64,000 bases of DNA from Defluviitalea phaphyphila (GCF_001466305.1 NZ_JWID01000002.1:71344-135343), one strand, 5' to 3'; numbered from the stretch's first letter, positions 24,810-33,567 are shown. Numbers and translations: made by a program. Notes: a model not told the origin generated them from the sequence alone.

Positions 24810-26051
24810 ATGGCTATTTTAAGAAGTTTTAAAGCAATAAGGCCAAGAAAGGATATTGTACATAAAGTAGCTGCGTTACCATATGATGTCATGAGTAGTG
24901 AAGAAGCAAGAAATATGGTAAAGGATAATCCCTATTCATTTTTACATGTTGATAGAGCAGAAATAGATTTAGATAGTGACATTGATTTATATGATAAAAA
25001 GGTGTATGAAAAGGCAAGAGATAATTTAAATAAAATGATAGATGAAGGGATATACATAAAAGATGATAAACCTTATTTATATATTTATAAATTAGTCATG
25101 GATGATAGAGAACAAATAGGGATTGTAGGATGTACTTCTATTGATGAATATCGAGATAATATAATAAAAAAACATGAATTAACAAGAGAAGATAAAGAAT
25201 TAGATAGAATAAATCATGTAGATTATTGTAATGCTCATACAGGACCAATATTTCTAACTTATCGTTCTAAACAAGAAATAAATAATGTAATAAAAGTTTG
25301 GATGAAAAATAATGAACCAGTATATAATTTTAAAACAGAAGACAACATTAAACATATTATTTGGGTAATAGATAATGATAATATTATAGAAAAAATAAAA
25401 GAATATTTTAAAGAAGTTAAATATCTATATATTGCAGATGGACATCATAGAGCAGCTTCTGCTGTAAAAGTAGGACTTAAGCGAAGAGAAAAAGGATTTT
25501 CAGGAGATGAAGAATTTAATTTCTTTTTATCCGTTTTATTTCCCCATGACCAATTACACATTATGGATTATAATAGGGTAGTAAAAGATTTAAATGGATT
25601 ATCGGAAGAAGAATTTTTAAATTCTTTAAATGAAAAATTTATTGTTGAAAAATTAGAAGATAATGAACCTTGTAAACCAGTTAAAAAACATGAATTTGGG
25701 ATGTATATAAACAATAAATGGTTTAAATTAACAGCTAAAAAAGGTAGTTTTAATATAAAAGATCCAGTAGAAAGACTTGATGTGTCAATTTTGCAAAATA
25801 ATATTTTAGAGCCTATTCTTGGTATAAAAGACCCTAGAACTGATAAAAGGATTGATTTTGTAGGTGGAATTAGGGGATTAAAAGAATTAGAAGCAAGAGT
25901 ACATAATGGAATGAAAGTAGCTTTTTCTATGTATCCAACAACTATAGAAGATTTAATGGATATTGCAGATGCTAACAAAATTATGCCTCCTAAATCTACT
26001 TGGTTTGAACCTAAATTACGCAGTGGAATATTTATTCATTCTTTATCTTAA
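24810..26051 (+). CDS. DUF1015 family protein
   Basis: A 413-residue protein of the DUF1015 family, recognised by the N-terminal IRPRKDIVHKVAALPYDV, SFLHVDRAEID, the central YIADGHHRAASAVK and the late RTDKRIDFVGG. The HHR motif resembles a nuclease/ParB-like catalytic loop, but I know of no proven activity. In many clostridia it sits near serine-metabolism or hydrogenase genes. Here it follows hydA directly, behind a terminator, with an AAAGGAGG site. The function is unassigned. Confidence 0.85.
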   Translation: MAILRSFKAIRPRKDIVHKVAALPYDVMSSEEARNMVKDNPYSFLHVDRAEIDLDSDIDLYDKKVYEKARDNLNKMIDEGIYIKDDKPYLYIYKLVMDDREQIGIVGCTSIDEYRDNIIKKHELTREDKELDRINHVDYCNAHTGPIFLTYRSKQEINNVIKVWMKNNEPVYNFKTEDNIKHIIWVIDNDNIIEKIKEYFKEVKYLYIADGHHRAASAVKVGLKRREKGFSGDEEFNFFLSVLFPHDQLHIMDYNRVVKDLNGLSEEEFLNSLNEKFIVEKLEDNEPCKPVKKHEFGMYINNKWFKLTAKKGSFNIKDPVERLDVSILQNNILEPILGIKDPRTDKRIDFVGGIRGLKELEARVHNGMKVAFSMYPTTIEDLMDIADANKIMPPKSTWFEPKLRSGIFIHSLS

Positions 26052-26128
26052 AATAAAATTTATAAAAAATTCAATTTATTGTAACAAAAATGTAACAATT
26101 ATAGTTCATATTATTGATGTAATTAAAT

Positions 26129-26261
26129 ATAGATTGTTGAATAATTATGGAATTCAATAACAGCTTATTCCCCTATTATTTTAAGCTATTTATCCTTTTT
26201 GTCATATTTTATTTTTTAATTTTAAATATTATATTTATTTATTGTTTATTCAACAATCTAT
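26129..26261. repeat. Inverted-repeat-bounded segment, MITE-like or long hairpin
   Basis: ATAGATTGTTGAATAA at 26129-26144 recurs as a perfect inverted copy at 26246-26261, bounding a 133-bp AT-rich, non-coding segment. I see no clear target-site duplication outside the arms. It may be a tiny non-autonomous transposable remnant or the arms of a long RNA hairpin. No second copy is visible in the window. Confidence 0.5.
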
Positions 26262-26273
26262 TCTAATTTTTTG

Positions 26274-26301
26274 AGATATGGTTTACCATATCTTTTTTTT
26301 T
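26274..26301 (+). terminator. Rho-independent terminator upstream of spoIIGA
   Basis: AGATATGG at 26274-26281 and CCATATCT at 26286-26293, a 4-nt loop and nine T residues to 26301. It isolates the sporulation genes from the DUF1015 transcript, whose stop codon lies 223 bp upstream. Confidence 0.9.
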
Positions 26302-26314
26302 GCAATCAGATGAT

Positions 26315-26347
26315 TTTACAAAAAATGGATAAATATTTTTGTATAAT
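26315..26347 (+). promoter_or_regulatory. Candidate long-spacer spoIIGA promoter
   Basis: A perfect TATAAT lies at 26342-26347. No -35 is seen at 17 bp, but TTTACA lies at 26315-26320, a spacer of 21 bp. The Bacillus spoIIG promoter likewise has an over-long spacer (22 bp) and depends on Spo0A. No perfect Spo0A box is visible nearby; TTTTGTCAT near 26198 is a partial match about 110 bp upstream of the -35. Confidence 0.4.
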
Positions 26348-26415
26348 AGTAATATGAATTTTGGATAAATAATATACATGGAATAAGTAATTATATAAAT
26401 GGGGGAAGTTTAACG

Positions 26416-27345
26416 ATGAATGGCTCTTTTCAGATAGAAATATATGCAGATGTAGTATTTGTTCTTAATTTTATAATGGATTATTTTATATTATGGATAG
26501 TAAGTAAAATTATTAAACAAGATATTACTATAAAAAGATTATTATTAGGAGCATTTTTAGGAGCTATACTTTACTGTTTAATGATATTTATACCTGTATT
26601 TAGAGCAACATATAATTTAATAGGAATTATAATATTACCTATGATTCCTTTAATAATTACTTATAAACCTAAAAGTATAAAAAAACTTGTAAAGATATTT
26701 ATTTTATTTCATATTACTGCTTTTTCCTTAGGTGGAATTGGAATTGCCCTATTTTATTATTTAAATATAGGGAAATTAATTAAAAATGTTCTTGATTTTA
26801 GAATAGAAAATTTTCCTATTGTATTACTTATAGTTTCATGTATTATATCTTATTTTCTTATAAAGATTATATGGACTTGGATTAATAAATTTTTAAATAA
26901 AGAAGGGATTGTATATCCAATTAATATTTATTTCAATGAAAAAAAAATATGTACAACTGCTTTATTAGATACTGGTAATGCTTTATATGACCCATTTAGT
27001 AAAAATCCTGTCATTGTTGTTGAATTTTCTTCTATTAAATCTTTTTTACCGGATTCTATTCAAAATATATTTAATAATAATAAAGAGAATGACTTAGATT
27101 TACTTATAAAATCTATTATAAAAACTTCTATTAGTTCAAAAATAAGAATGATTCCTTTTTCAAGTTTAGGAATGCCAAATGGTATGTTATTAGGATTTAA
27201 ACCAGATCAAGTTGAAGTAATAGAAAAGGATAATAATATAACTGTGTTAAAAGATGTAGTAATAGGAATATACAATCAAAGGCTTTCGCAAGATAATAAA
27301 TATCAAGCATTACTTCATCCTGACATATTTCATAAAATAGCATAA
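26416..27345 (+). CDS. spoIIGA: Sporulation sigma-E processing peptidase SpoIIGA
   Basis: A 309-residue membrane-bound aspartic protease that cleaves pro-sigma-E in the mother cell after a signal from the forespore. Five hydrophobic helices fill about residues 1-160. The soluble half carries the catalytic DTGNALYDP with Asp185, and later PFSSLGMPNG. SpoIIR, its activator, is not in the window. It is followed after 24 bp by its substrate gene sigE, the conserved arrangement. The ATG follows a GGGGGAAG site. Confidence 0.93.
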   Translation: MNGSFQIEIYADVVFVLNFIMDYFILWIVSKIIKQDITIKRLLLGAFLGAILYCLMIFIPVFRATYNLIGIIILPMIPLIITYKPKSIKKLVKIFILFHITAFSLGGIGIALFYYLNIGKLIKNVLDFRIENFPIVLLIVSCIISYFLIKIIWTWINKFLNKEGIVYPINIYFNEKKICTTALLDTGNALYDPFSKNPVIVVEFSSIKSFLPDSIQNIFNNNKENDLDLLIKSIIKTSISSKIRMIPFSSLGMPNGMLLGFKPDQVEVIEKDNNITVLKDVVIGIYNQRLSQDNKYQALLHPDIFHKIA

Positions 27346-27369
27346 TTATATTAAATAAGGAGGAATAAT

Positions 27370-28107
27370 ATGCAAATATTTAAAGAAGTTAAATTTAAGA
27401 TTCAACATTTTTGGAATGAGTTACTAAATACCATGGGGCTAGATAAGAGGGATACCATATATTACATAGGAGGAAGTGAAATATTACCACCACCTTTAAA
27501 TAAAGAAGAGGAAAATGAACTTATAAATAAATTAGGTGGGGAAGACGACTTACATATAAAATCAGTTTTAATAGAAAGAAATCTTAGATTAGTAGTATAT
27601 ATAGCTAGAAAATTTGAAAATACAGGGATTGGAATAGAGGATTTAATATCTATAGGAACTATAGGACTTATTAAAGCGATTAATACTTTTAAACCTGATA
27701 AAAAAATTAAATTGGCAACTTATGCTTCTAGATGTATTGAAAATGAAATTCTTATGTATCTTAGAAGAACTAATAAATTAAAGACAGAGATTTCTATAGA
27801 TGAACCCTTAAATGTAGATTGGGATGGAAATGAATTATTACTTTCAGATATATTAGGAACTGATCCAGATATTATTTATAGAAGTATTGAAGATGAAGTT
27901 GATCATGAATTGTTAAATAAGGCTATGAATAAATTATCTAATCGAGAGAAAGAAATAGTAGAACTTAGATTTGGACTTAAAGGAGAAGGAAAAGAAAAAA
28001 CTCAAAAAGAAGTTGCAGATCTTTTAGGGATATCTCAATCTTATATATCAAGATTGGAGAAAAAAATAATTTATAGATTAAAAAAGGAAATAAATAGAAT
28101 GAGTTAA
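27370..28107 (+). CDS. sigE: Sporulation sigma factor sigma-E (pro-form)
   Basis: A 245-residue sigma-70-family factor for early mother-cell genes. An N-terminal pro-sequence of about 30 residues with basic and amphipathic character precedes the conserved [12 protein letters not shown] around the expected cleavage area. Region 2 ([27 protein letters not shown]), region 3 and region 4 ([34 protein letters not shown]) follow. It lies directly after spoIIGA and before sigG. An AAGGAGG site precedes the start. Confidence 0.96.
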   Translation: MQIFKEVKFKIQHFWNELLNTMGLDKRDTIYYIGGSEILPPPLNKEEENELINKLGGEDDLHIKSVLIERNLRLVVYIARKFENTGIGIEDLISIGTIGLIKAINTFKPDKKIKLATYASRCIENEILMYLRRTNKLKTEISIDEPLNVDWDGNELLLSDILGTDPDIIYRSIEDEVDHELLNKAMNKLSNREKEIVELRFGLKGEGKEKTQKEVADLLGISQSYISRLEKKIIYRLKKEINRMS

Positions 28108-28180
28108 ATCAAATGTATAATTTAGTTTCCTCTGGTAATCATTTTAATAAGTGAATTATAATGATACTGGAGGGAACATC

Positions 28181-28954
28181 ATGGCAATCAACAAAGTGGA
28201 AATATGTGGGGTAAACACCTCTAAATTACCTGTTCTTAGTAATAAAGAAAAAGAAGAATTATTTAAAAGAATTTTAGAAGGTGATCAGGAGGCAAGAGAA
28301 GCATATATTAAAGGGAATTTAAGATTGGTATTAAGTGTTATACAAAGATTTAATAACAGAGGAGAACATGTAGATGATTTATTTCAAGTAGGATGTATTG
28401 GACTTATAAAAGCTATAGATAATTTTGATATAACTCAAAATGTAAAATTTTCAACTTATGCAGTTCCAATGATTATAGGAGAAATAAGAAGATATTTAAG
28501 GGATAATAATTCCATAAGAGTAAGTAGGTCCCTTAGAGATACAGCGTATAAAGCATTACAAGTTAAAGAAAAATTAATACGTAAAAATTCTAAAGAGCCT
28601 ACTATTACAGAAATAGCAAAAGAATTAGGAATGCCTAAAGAAGATGTAGTATTTGCCTTAGATGCAATACAAGAACCTATTTCTTTATTTGAACCGGTTT
28701 ATCATGATAATGGAGATGCTTTATATATTATGGATCAAGTAAGTGATGATAAAAATCAAGATGAAGCATGGTTAGAAAATATTGCTATAAATGAAGCTAT
28801 GAAAAAATTAAATGAAAGGGAAAAACATATATTATCATTACGATTTTTTGAAGGAAAAACTCAAATGGAGGTGGCTGAAGAAATAGGAATTTCTCAAGCA
28901 CAGGTTTCAAGATTAGAAAAAACAGCCCTTAAACATATGAGAAAGTATATATAA
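28181..28954 (+). CDS. sigG: Sporulation sigma factor sigma-G
   Basis: A 257-residue late-forespore sigma factor. The diagnostic N-terminus NKVEICGVNTSKLPVLSN is present, then region 2 (GNLRLVLSVIQRFNNRGEHVDDLFQVG), region 3 and the HTH of region 4 (TQMEVAEEIGISQAQVSRLEK). The ATG at 28181 follows a GGAGGG site and matches the usual start; the 10-codon extension upstream lacks one. A GTATA at 28115 and CATTTTA at 28140 resemble forespore (sigma-F/G) promoter elements, but their spacing is long, so sigG autoregulation is only suggested. Confidence 0.96.
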   Translation: MAINKVEICGVNTSKLPVLSNKEKEELFKRILEGDQEAREAYIKGNLRLVLSVIQRFNNRGEHVDDLFQVGCIGLIKAIDNFDITQNVKFSTYAVPMIIGEIRRYLRDNNSIRVSRSLRDTAYKALQVKEKLIRKNSKEPTITEIAKELGMPKEDVVFALDAIQEPISLFEPVYHDNGDALYIMDQVSDDKNQDEAWLENIAINEAMKKLNEREKHILSLRFFEGKTQMEVAEEIGISQAQVSRLEKTALKHMRKYI

Positions 28955-28980
28955 AAAATAAATGATAAAAAATAATTATG

Positions 28981-29015
28981 CACTATATGAAATCCTCATA
29001 TAGTGTTTATTTTAT
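28981..29015 (+). terminator. Rho-independent terminator after sigG
   Basis: CACTATATG at 28981-28989 and CATATAGTG at 28997-29005, a 7-nt loop and a T-rich tail (TTTATTTTATT). Confidence 0.85.
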
Positions 29016-29075
29016 TGTGATTTTAAAAAAATTTTTGAATATAATGTAATATAATATTGAAAGAGGGGATTAATT

Positions 29076-29339
29076 TTGGTTAGAATTTATGATATGAAAC
29101 AAAAAGAAGTAATTAGTACTTTAGATGGGTCCCGATTGGGATATATATGTGATATAGAAATAGATTTGCATGAAGGGAGAATTAAAAAAATTATTGTTCC
29201 AGGGCCTGGAAAACTTTTAGGTTTTTTTGGTAAGGATATGGAGTATCAAATTCCTTGGAATAAAATAAAAAAAATAGGAGAAGATATTATTTTAGTAGAT
29301 ATTACTTCCGAAGATGTATTAAAAGAGTCAGAATATTAA
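29076..29339 (+). CDS. ylmC: YlmC/YmxH family PRC-barrel sporulation protein
   Basis: An 87-residue PRC-barrel protein. It shows RIYDMKQKEVIST, DGSRLGYICDIEID, GRIKKIIVPGPGK and YQIPWNKIKKIGEDIILVDI, the full fold with nothing added. It follows sigG in many spore formers and affects sporulation only mildly; no enzymatic activity is known. The start is a TTG after an AGAGGGG site. Confidence 0.88.
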   Translation: MVRIYDMKQKEVISTLDGSRLGYICDIEIDLHEGRIKKIIVPGPGKLLGFFGKDMEYQIPWNKIKKIGEDIILVDITSEDVLKESEY

Positions 29340-29378
29340 AACATAGTTTGTGAAATTTAGAAAATATTATAAAATGAA

Positions 29379-29407
29379 TTGACTAACAATATTTTGTGGT
29401 TTATAAT
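29379..29407 (+). promoter_or_regulatory. Sigma-A promoter of nrdR-nrdD
   Basis: TTGACT at 29379-29384 and TATAAT at 29402-29407 with a 17-bp spacer, an excellent match. The leader to nrdR is about 36 nt. NrdR boxes occupy the spacer and the start region. Confidence 0.85.
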
Positions 29408-29430
29408 TTTAAGTACACAAAATATTGTTT
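29384..29430 (+). promoter_or_regulatory. Tandem NrdR boxes
   Basis: Box 1 is at 29384-29399 (core CAATATTTTG) and box 2 at 29415-29430 (core CAAAATATTG). Each matches the known NrdR-box core CwAtATaTwG at 9 of 10 positions. Start-to-start distance is 31 bp with a 15-bp linker, the canonical three-helical-turn arrangement. Box 1 fills the promoter spacer and box 2 covers the first transcribed bases, so NrdR would block RNA polymerase and repress its own gene and nrdD. The two boxes are also exact inverse copies over 14 bases and followed by seven T residues, so the transcript could fold as a terminator-like hairpin. Confidence 0.8.
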
Positions 29431-29449
29431 TTTTATGAGGAGGAATGAA

Positions 29450-29914
29450 ATGAAGTGCCCTTTTTGTAATGGAGAGGATACTAAGGTAGTAGATTCTAGA
29501 CCTTCAGAAGAAAATAATTCTATTAGAAGAAGAAGACAATGTGAAAAATGTGGAAGACGTTTTACAACTTACGAAAAAATAGAAACTATTCCTATTATGG
29601 TTATAAAACGGGATGGAACAAGAGAAGTTTTCGACAGAAACAAAATTTTAAATGGGATTGTTAAATCTTGTAATAAAAGATCCATATCAATGCAAGAAAT
29701 GGAAAGTATAGTAGATGATGTTGAAAATGTAATTTTTAACACCCTTCAAAAAGAGGTTCATAGTACTCAAATAGGAGAACTAGTTATGGAAAAATTAAAA
29801 GCAGTGGATGAAGTTGCTTATGTTAGATTTGCATCTGTATATAGGCAATTTAAAGATATAAATACATTTATGGATGAATTAACAAAGTTATTAAAAGCAA
29901 AACAAAATAAGTAG
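29450..29914 (+). CDS. nrdR: Ribonucleotide reductase repressor NrdR
   Basis: A 154-residue nucleotide-sensing repressor. The N-terminal zinc ribbon has CPFC (Cys3, Cys6) and CEKC (Cys31, Cys34). The ATP-cone domain ([20 protein letters not shown] onward) binds ATP or dATP to set DNA binding. The ATG at 29450 follows AGGAGGAATGAA and gives the standard MKCPFC start. It is co-transcribed with nrdD 14 bp downstream and has NrdR boxes in its own promoter. Confidence 0.97.
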   Translation: MKCPFCNGEDTKVVDSRPSEENNSIRRRRQCEKCGRRFTTYEKIETIPIMVIKRDGTREVFDRNKILNGIVKSCNKRSISMQEMESIVDDVENVIFNTLQKEVHSTQIGELVMEKLKAVDEVAYVRFASVYRQFKDINTFMDELTKLLKAKQNK

Positions 29915-29928
29915 TAGGGGGATTTATT

Positions 29929-32265
29929 ATGTTAATGAAAGTTAAAAAAAGAGATGGAAGAATTGTAGAATTTAATCAAGAAAAGATAGCAATGGCTATT
30001 TATAAAGCAGCTATGTCTGTTGGAGGACATGATTACAAAACTGCACAAAAACTTAGTAATGATGTAGTAGAATATTTAATAAATACTCTTCCTAAAGATG
30101 AGATTCCAGATGTTGAAACTATACAGGATAGTGTAGAAAAAATATTAATTGAAAGTGGGCATGCTAAAACTGCAAAATCTTATATTTTATACAGAGCAAC
30201 TAGAACAAGGATAAGAGAAAGTCAAACAAGACTTATGAAAACATATCAAGGTATCACTTATGAAGAAGTAGAAAAAAATGATTTAATGAGAGAAAATGCT
30301 AATGTAGACGGTAATACAGCTATGGGGGCAATGCTTAAATACGGTTCAGAAGGAGCAAAGGAATTTTATCATTTACATGTTTTAAATCCAGAGCATTCTA
30401 AGGCTCATCAAGAAGGAAGAATTCATATACATGATTTAGACTTTTTAACTTTAACTATGACTTGTTGTCAAATAGATATTATTAAATTATTTAAAAATGG
30501 ATTTTCTACAGGACATGGTTTTTTAAGAGAGCCTCAAGATATTTCAAGTTATGCAGCTCTTGCAGCAATTGCTATTCAAAGTAATCAAAATGATATGCAT
30601 GGAGGACAATCCATTCCAAATTTTGATTTTGGATTAGCACCAGGAGTGGCGAAAACTTATATTAAATTATATAAATCTAATTTAGCTAAAGCTCTTGAAT
30701 TTTTATTGGAAATTTCTAATGAAGAAGCAAAAGAAATTGCTTATAAAGTTGTTGATACAATAAAAGAGAATAGAGGTTTAACTCCTCAGTTAGATATGAA
30801 AGATGAATATATTAAACTAGAATCAGAAGAAATAAAAAAATATTTGAATATAGATAATACAGATTTAATAAAAAAAGCTCAAAAATTTGCAATAAAGCAT
30901 TCTAAAAAAGAGGTTGATGAAAAGACCTTTCAAGCTATGGAAGCGTTTATACATAATCTTAATACAATGCATTCAAGAGCTGGAGCGCAAGTTCCTTTTA
31001 GTAGTATTAATTTTGGAACAGATACGTCTCCAGAGGGAAGAATGGTATCTAAAAATCTTTTATTAGCTACAGAAAGAGGCCTTGGTAATGGAGAAACACC
31101 TATATTCCCTATATCAATCTTTAAAGTTAAAAAAGGGATTTCTTTTGAAAAAGATGACCCAAACTATGATTTATTTAAATTAGCTTGTAGAGTAAGTGCT
31201 AAGAGACTTTTCCCTAATTTTAGTTTTTTAGATGCTCCGTTTAATAAAATTTATTATGAAAAACATGGTACAGCAGGAGAAGTAGCTTATATGGGATGTA
31301 GAACTAGAGTAGCCGCTAATAATTTTGATCCTAGTAGAGAAATTACTTATGGTAGAGGGAATTTAAGTTTTACTTCTGTTAACTTACCTTATATAGCCAT
31401 TATTTCAAAAGGAAATAAGGAAGTATTTTTTGATAAATTAAATGAAACTATTGATTTAGTTATTGATCAATTATTAGAAAGATTTGAAATTCAAGCCAAG
31501 AAAAAAGCTAAAAATTTTCCATTTTTAATGGGACAAAAAATATGGATTGATTCAGATAAATTAGATAGAAATGATGAAATTAGAGAAGTTATAAAACATG
31601 GAACATTAACTATGGGATTTATAGGCCTTGCAGAAACTTTAAAAGCATTAATAGGCAAACATCATGGAGAATCTAAAGAAGCTCAAGAATTAGGACTTGA
31701 AATAGTTGGATTTATGAGAAGACGTATGGATGAAGCTAGTGAAAAATATGGACTTAATTTTTCTTTGATTGCATCTCCAGCAGAAGGATTATCCGGAAGA
31801 TTTACAGCTATAGATAAAAAACGTTTTGGAATTATAGAAGGAGTAACTGATAGAGAATATTATACTAATTCTTTTCATGTACCAGTATATTATCCTATAT
31901 CAGCTTTTGAAAAAATAAAAATAGAAGCTCCTTACCATGAATTATGTAATGGAGGGCATATTACTTATATAGAATTAGACGGAGATCCTGCAAAGAACTT
32001 AGAAGCCTTTGAGATGATAGTGAAATCAATGGCTGAAATGGGAGTAGGATATGGATCTATTAATCATCCAGTAGATAGAGACCCTATTTGTGGATATAAT
32101 GGAATTTTAGACAATGAATGTCCTAAATGCGGTCGTCGTGACGGAGAAAATGGAGTGTATTTTGAAAGAATTAGACGTATTACAGGATATTTAGTAGGAG
32201 ATTTAAGTAGATGGAATAATGGAAAAAGAGCAGAAGAAAGAGACAGGGTAAAACATGGAATATAA
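29929..32265 (+). CDS. nrdD: Anaerobic (class III) ribonucleoside-triphosphate reductase NrdD
   Basis: A 778-residue glycyl-radical enzyme making dNTPs under anoxia. An ATP-cone occupies the first 90 residues. The catalytic barrel includes TMTCCQIDI and the C-terminal glycyl-radical loop is RITGYLVG. The adjoining zinc site shows only three Cys (ICGYNG and ECPKC); the position of the usual first Cys is Asp in RDPIC. The radical-SAM activase gene nrdG, usually next to nrdD, is not downstream and is not in the window. It starts 14 bp after nrdR behind an AGGGGG site. Confidence 0.96.
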   Translation: MLMKVKKRDGRIVEFNQEKIAMAIYKAAMSVGGHDYKTAQKLSNDVVEYLINTLPKDEIPDVETIQDSVEKILIESGHAKTAKSYILYRATRTRIRESQTRLMKTYQGITYEEVEKNDLMRENANVDGNTAMGAMLKYGSEGAKEFYHLHVLNPEHSKAHQEGRIHIHDLDFLTLTMTCCQIDIIKLFKNGFSTGHGFLREPQDISSYAALAAIAIQSNQNDMHGGQSIPNFDFGLAPGVAKTYIKLYKSNLAKALEFLLEISNEEAKEIAYKVVDTIKENRGLTPQLDMKDEYIKLESEEIKKYLNIDNTDLIKKAQKFAIKHSKKEVDEKTFQAMEAFIHNLNTMHSRAGAQVPFSSINFGTDTSPEGRMVSKNLLLATERGLGNGETPIFPISIFKVKKGISFEKDDPNYDLFKLACRVSAKRLFPNFSFLDAPFNKIYYEKHGTAGEVAYMGCRTRVAANNFDPSREITYGRGNLSFTSVNLPYIAIISKGNKEVFFDKLNETIDLVIDQLLERFEIQAKKKAKNFPFLMGQKIWIDSDKLDRNDEIREVIKHGTLTMGFIGLAETLKALIGKHHGESKEAQELGLEIVGFMRRRMDEASEKYGLNFSLIASPAEGLSGRFTAIDKKRFGIIEGVTDREYYTNSFHVPVYYPISAFEKIKIEAPYHELCNGGHITYIELDGDPAKNLEAFEMIVKSMAEMGVGYGSINHPVDRDPICGYNGILDNECPKCGRRDGENGVYFERIRRITGYLVGDLSRWNNGKRAEERDRVKHGI

Positions 32266-32368
32266 GAAATAATTTGTTGAATTAATTTAATAAATAATAA
32301 AGTTTAGTATGTTAAATTAAATTTAAAATAAAAGTTATTAAAATTTTGGTTATTTGTTAATAGTTAAG

Positions 32369-32396
32369 GTGGGATTTTTAAAATCCCACTTGTTTT
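32369..32396 (+). terminator. Rho-independent terminator after nrdD
   Basis: GTGGGATTT at 32369-32377 and AAATCCCAC at 32381-32389 with a 3-nt loop, then TTGTTTT. The stem is strong and the T-run interrupted. Confidence 0.8.
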
Positions 32397-32524
32397 AAAT
32401 TTAGAATTAACAGGCCTATTTAGATTTCTTATATTTTTAAAAAGGGTTTTAATATTTATTGTAGTAATATATAATCGTACTAACTATTAATTTAAAAAAA
32501 GTATCTAAAAGAGAGGATTTTTAT

Positions 32525-33256
32525 ATGAGAATAAATATTATATTAAAAGGAAATGGTCCAATTAATTTACCTTTATCATATAATCAAACTATACAAGGAT
32601 TCCTTTATAAAAATCTTTCTGATCCTTATTTACGAGATTTTATACATAATAAAGGATTTAATAAAGAAAAAAGAATATTTAAATTTTTTTCTTTTTCTAG
32701 GTTGGAAGGAAATTTTAAAATAAATAATAATAAAAAGAGAATAATATTTACGGATAAGGTCACTTTAAAGGTTACCTCCATGTTTCCGCCTTTTATTGAA
32801 AACTTAGCTAATACTTTAATTAAAGAAGATAATCTTACATTAGGGACTAATATAGTTAAAGCCAAGGAAGTTTTTTTAGAAAAACCTTCAATAGAAGAAA
32901 ATATGAAAATTAAAACTTTATCTCCAATAGTGATTTATAGTACCTTGTCTAATGAAAATAAAAAATTTACTCATTATTATTCTCCACAAGAAAAACAATT
33001 TGCAACAATGATTAAAGAGAATCTTATAAGAAAAGCAAGTATATTTAATTCAAAATCTAAAAATATGGATTTTGAAATTAAAACTATAAGCTATAATAAA
33101 AATCCTAATATAATTCGTTATAAAAATTTTATCATAAAAGGATGGATGGGTACTTTTGAATTAAAAGGAGATATTGAACTTATAAAGATTGCTTATAACT
33201 ATGGTCTTGGGAGTAAAAATTCTCAAGGATTTGGAATGATCGAAAAAATTAGTTGA
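32525..33256 (+). CDS. cas6: CRISPR pre-crRNA endoribonuclease Cas6
   Basis: A 243-residue Cas6. The first ferredoxin-like fold starts with RINIILKG and SYNQTIQGFLYKNL. The C-terminal fold ends in the family's Gly-rich loop (YGLGSKNSQGFGMIEK), which binds RNA. Cas6 cuts CRISPR transcripts within the repeat to give crRNAs for the effector complex. It is separated from the cas10 operon by 471 bp that include a terminator and a new promoter, so it is a separate unit. No CRISPR array follows; a single repeat-like hairpin lies 32 bp after its stop. An AGAGAGG site precedes the ATG. Confidence 0.88.
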   Translation: MRINIILKGNGPINLPLSYNQTIQGFLYKNLSDPYLRDFIHNKGFNKEKRIFKFFSFSRLEGNFKINNNKKRIIFTDKVTLKVTSMFPPFIENLANTLIKEDNLTLGTNIVKAKEVFLEKPSIEENMKIKTLSPIVIYSTLSNENKKFTHYYSPQEKQFATMIKENLIRKASIFNSKSKNMDFEIKTISYNKNPNIIRYKNFIIKGWMGTFELKGDIELIKIAYNYGLGSKNSQGFGMIEKIS

Positions 33257-33288
33257 ATACAAAAAGTATATTTTTTATAAAATAAATA

Positions 33289-33328
33289 CTGTCGATCTGT
33301 AATAGTGTAAAGTATAGAAGGTCGACAG
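33289..33328. repeat. Solitary CRISPR-repeat-like 40-nt hairpin
   Basis: CTGTCGATCT at 33289-33298 pairs with AGGTCGACAG at 33319-33328, 10 bp with one G-U pair, around a 20-nt loop. Length, end palindromes and position just after cas6 fit a CRISPR repeat. No T-run follows on either strand, so a terminator is unlikely. Its GC-containing ends stand out against the AT-rich surroundings. It occurs once in the window. Confidence 0.5.
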
Positions 33329-33567
33329 AAAATAAAATTTATATATTTACTATAAAATAAGGATGAATAAAAAAAGATAATATTTATAATATAGAATATA
33401 AATTAAATAAAAATCAAAAATATTATACATTATGTTTATATGTTTTATAGATTACTTAGAAGGAATTGAAATATTATATTTATTTTTTATGGATATACAT
33501 TTGTGGCAGTTTATATAATACTTATAAAGAAATAAAAATACAAAATAATACATTTGTGCATAAGTAT

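Larger units (their letters stand above)
26052..26415. other. 364-bp intergenic region before spoIIGA
   Basis: It holds no credible gene. It contains a pair of 16-bp inverted repeats 101 bp apart (26129-26261), a terminator (26274-26301) and the probable spoIIGA promoter (26315-26347). Confidence 0.7.

Noticed and set aside
25963-26160. 65-codon frame across the end of the DUF1015 gene
   Set aside because: It starts within the real gene, has no ribosome site and runs into non-coding AT-rich DNA.
29385-29434. Simple terminator before nrdR
   Set aside because: The left arm sits exactly inside a strong promoter spacer and both arms match NrdR boxes at canonical spacing, so an operator is the better reading; a hairpin role in RNA remains possible.
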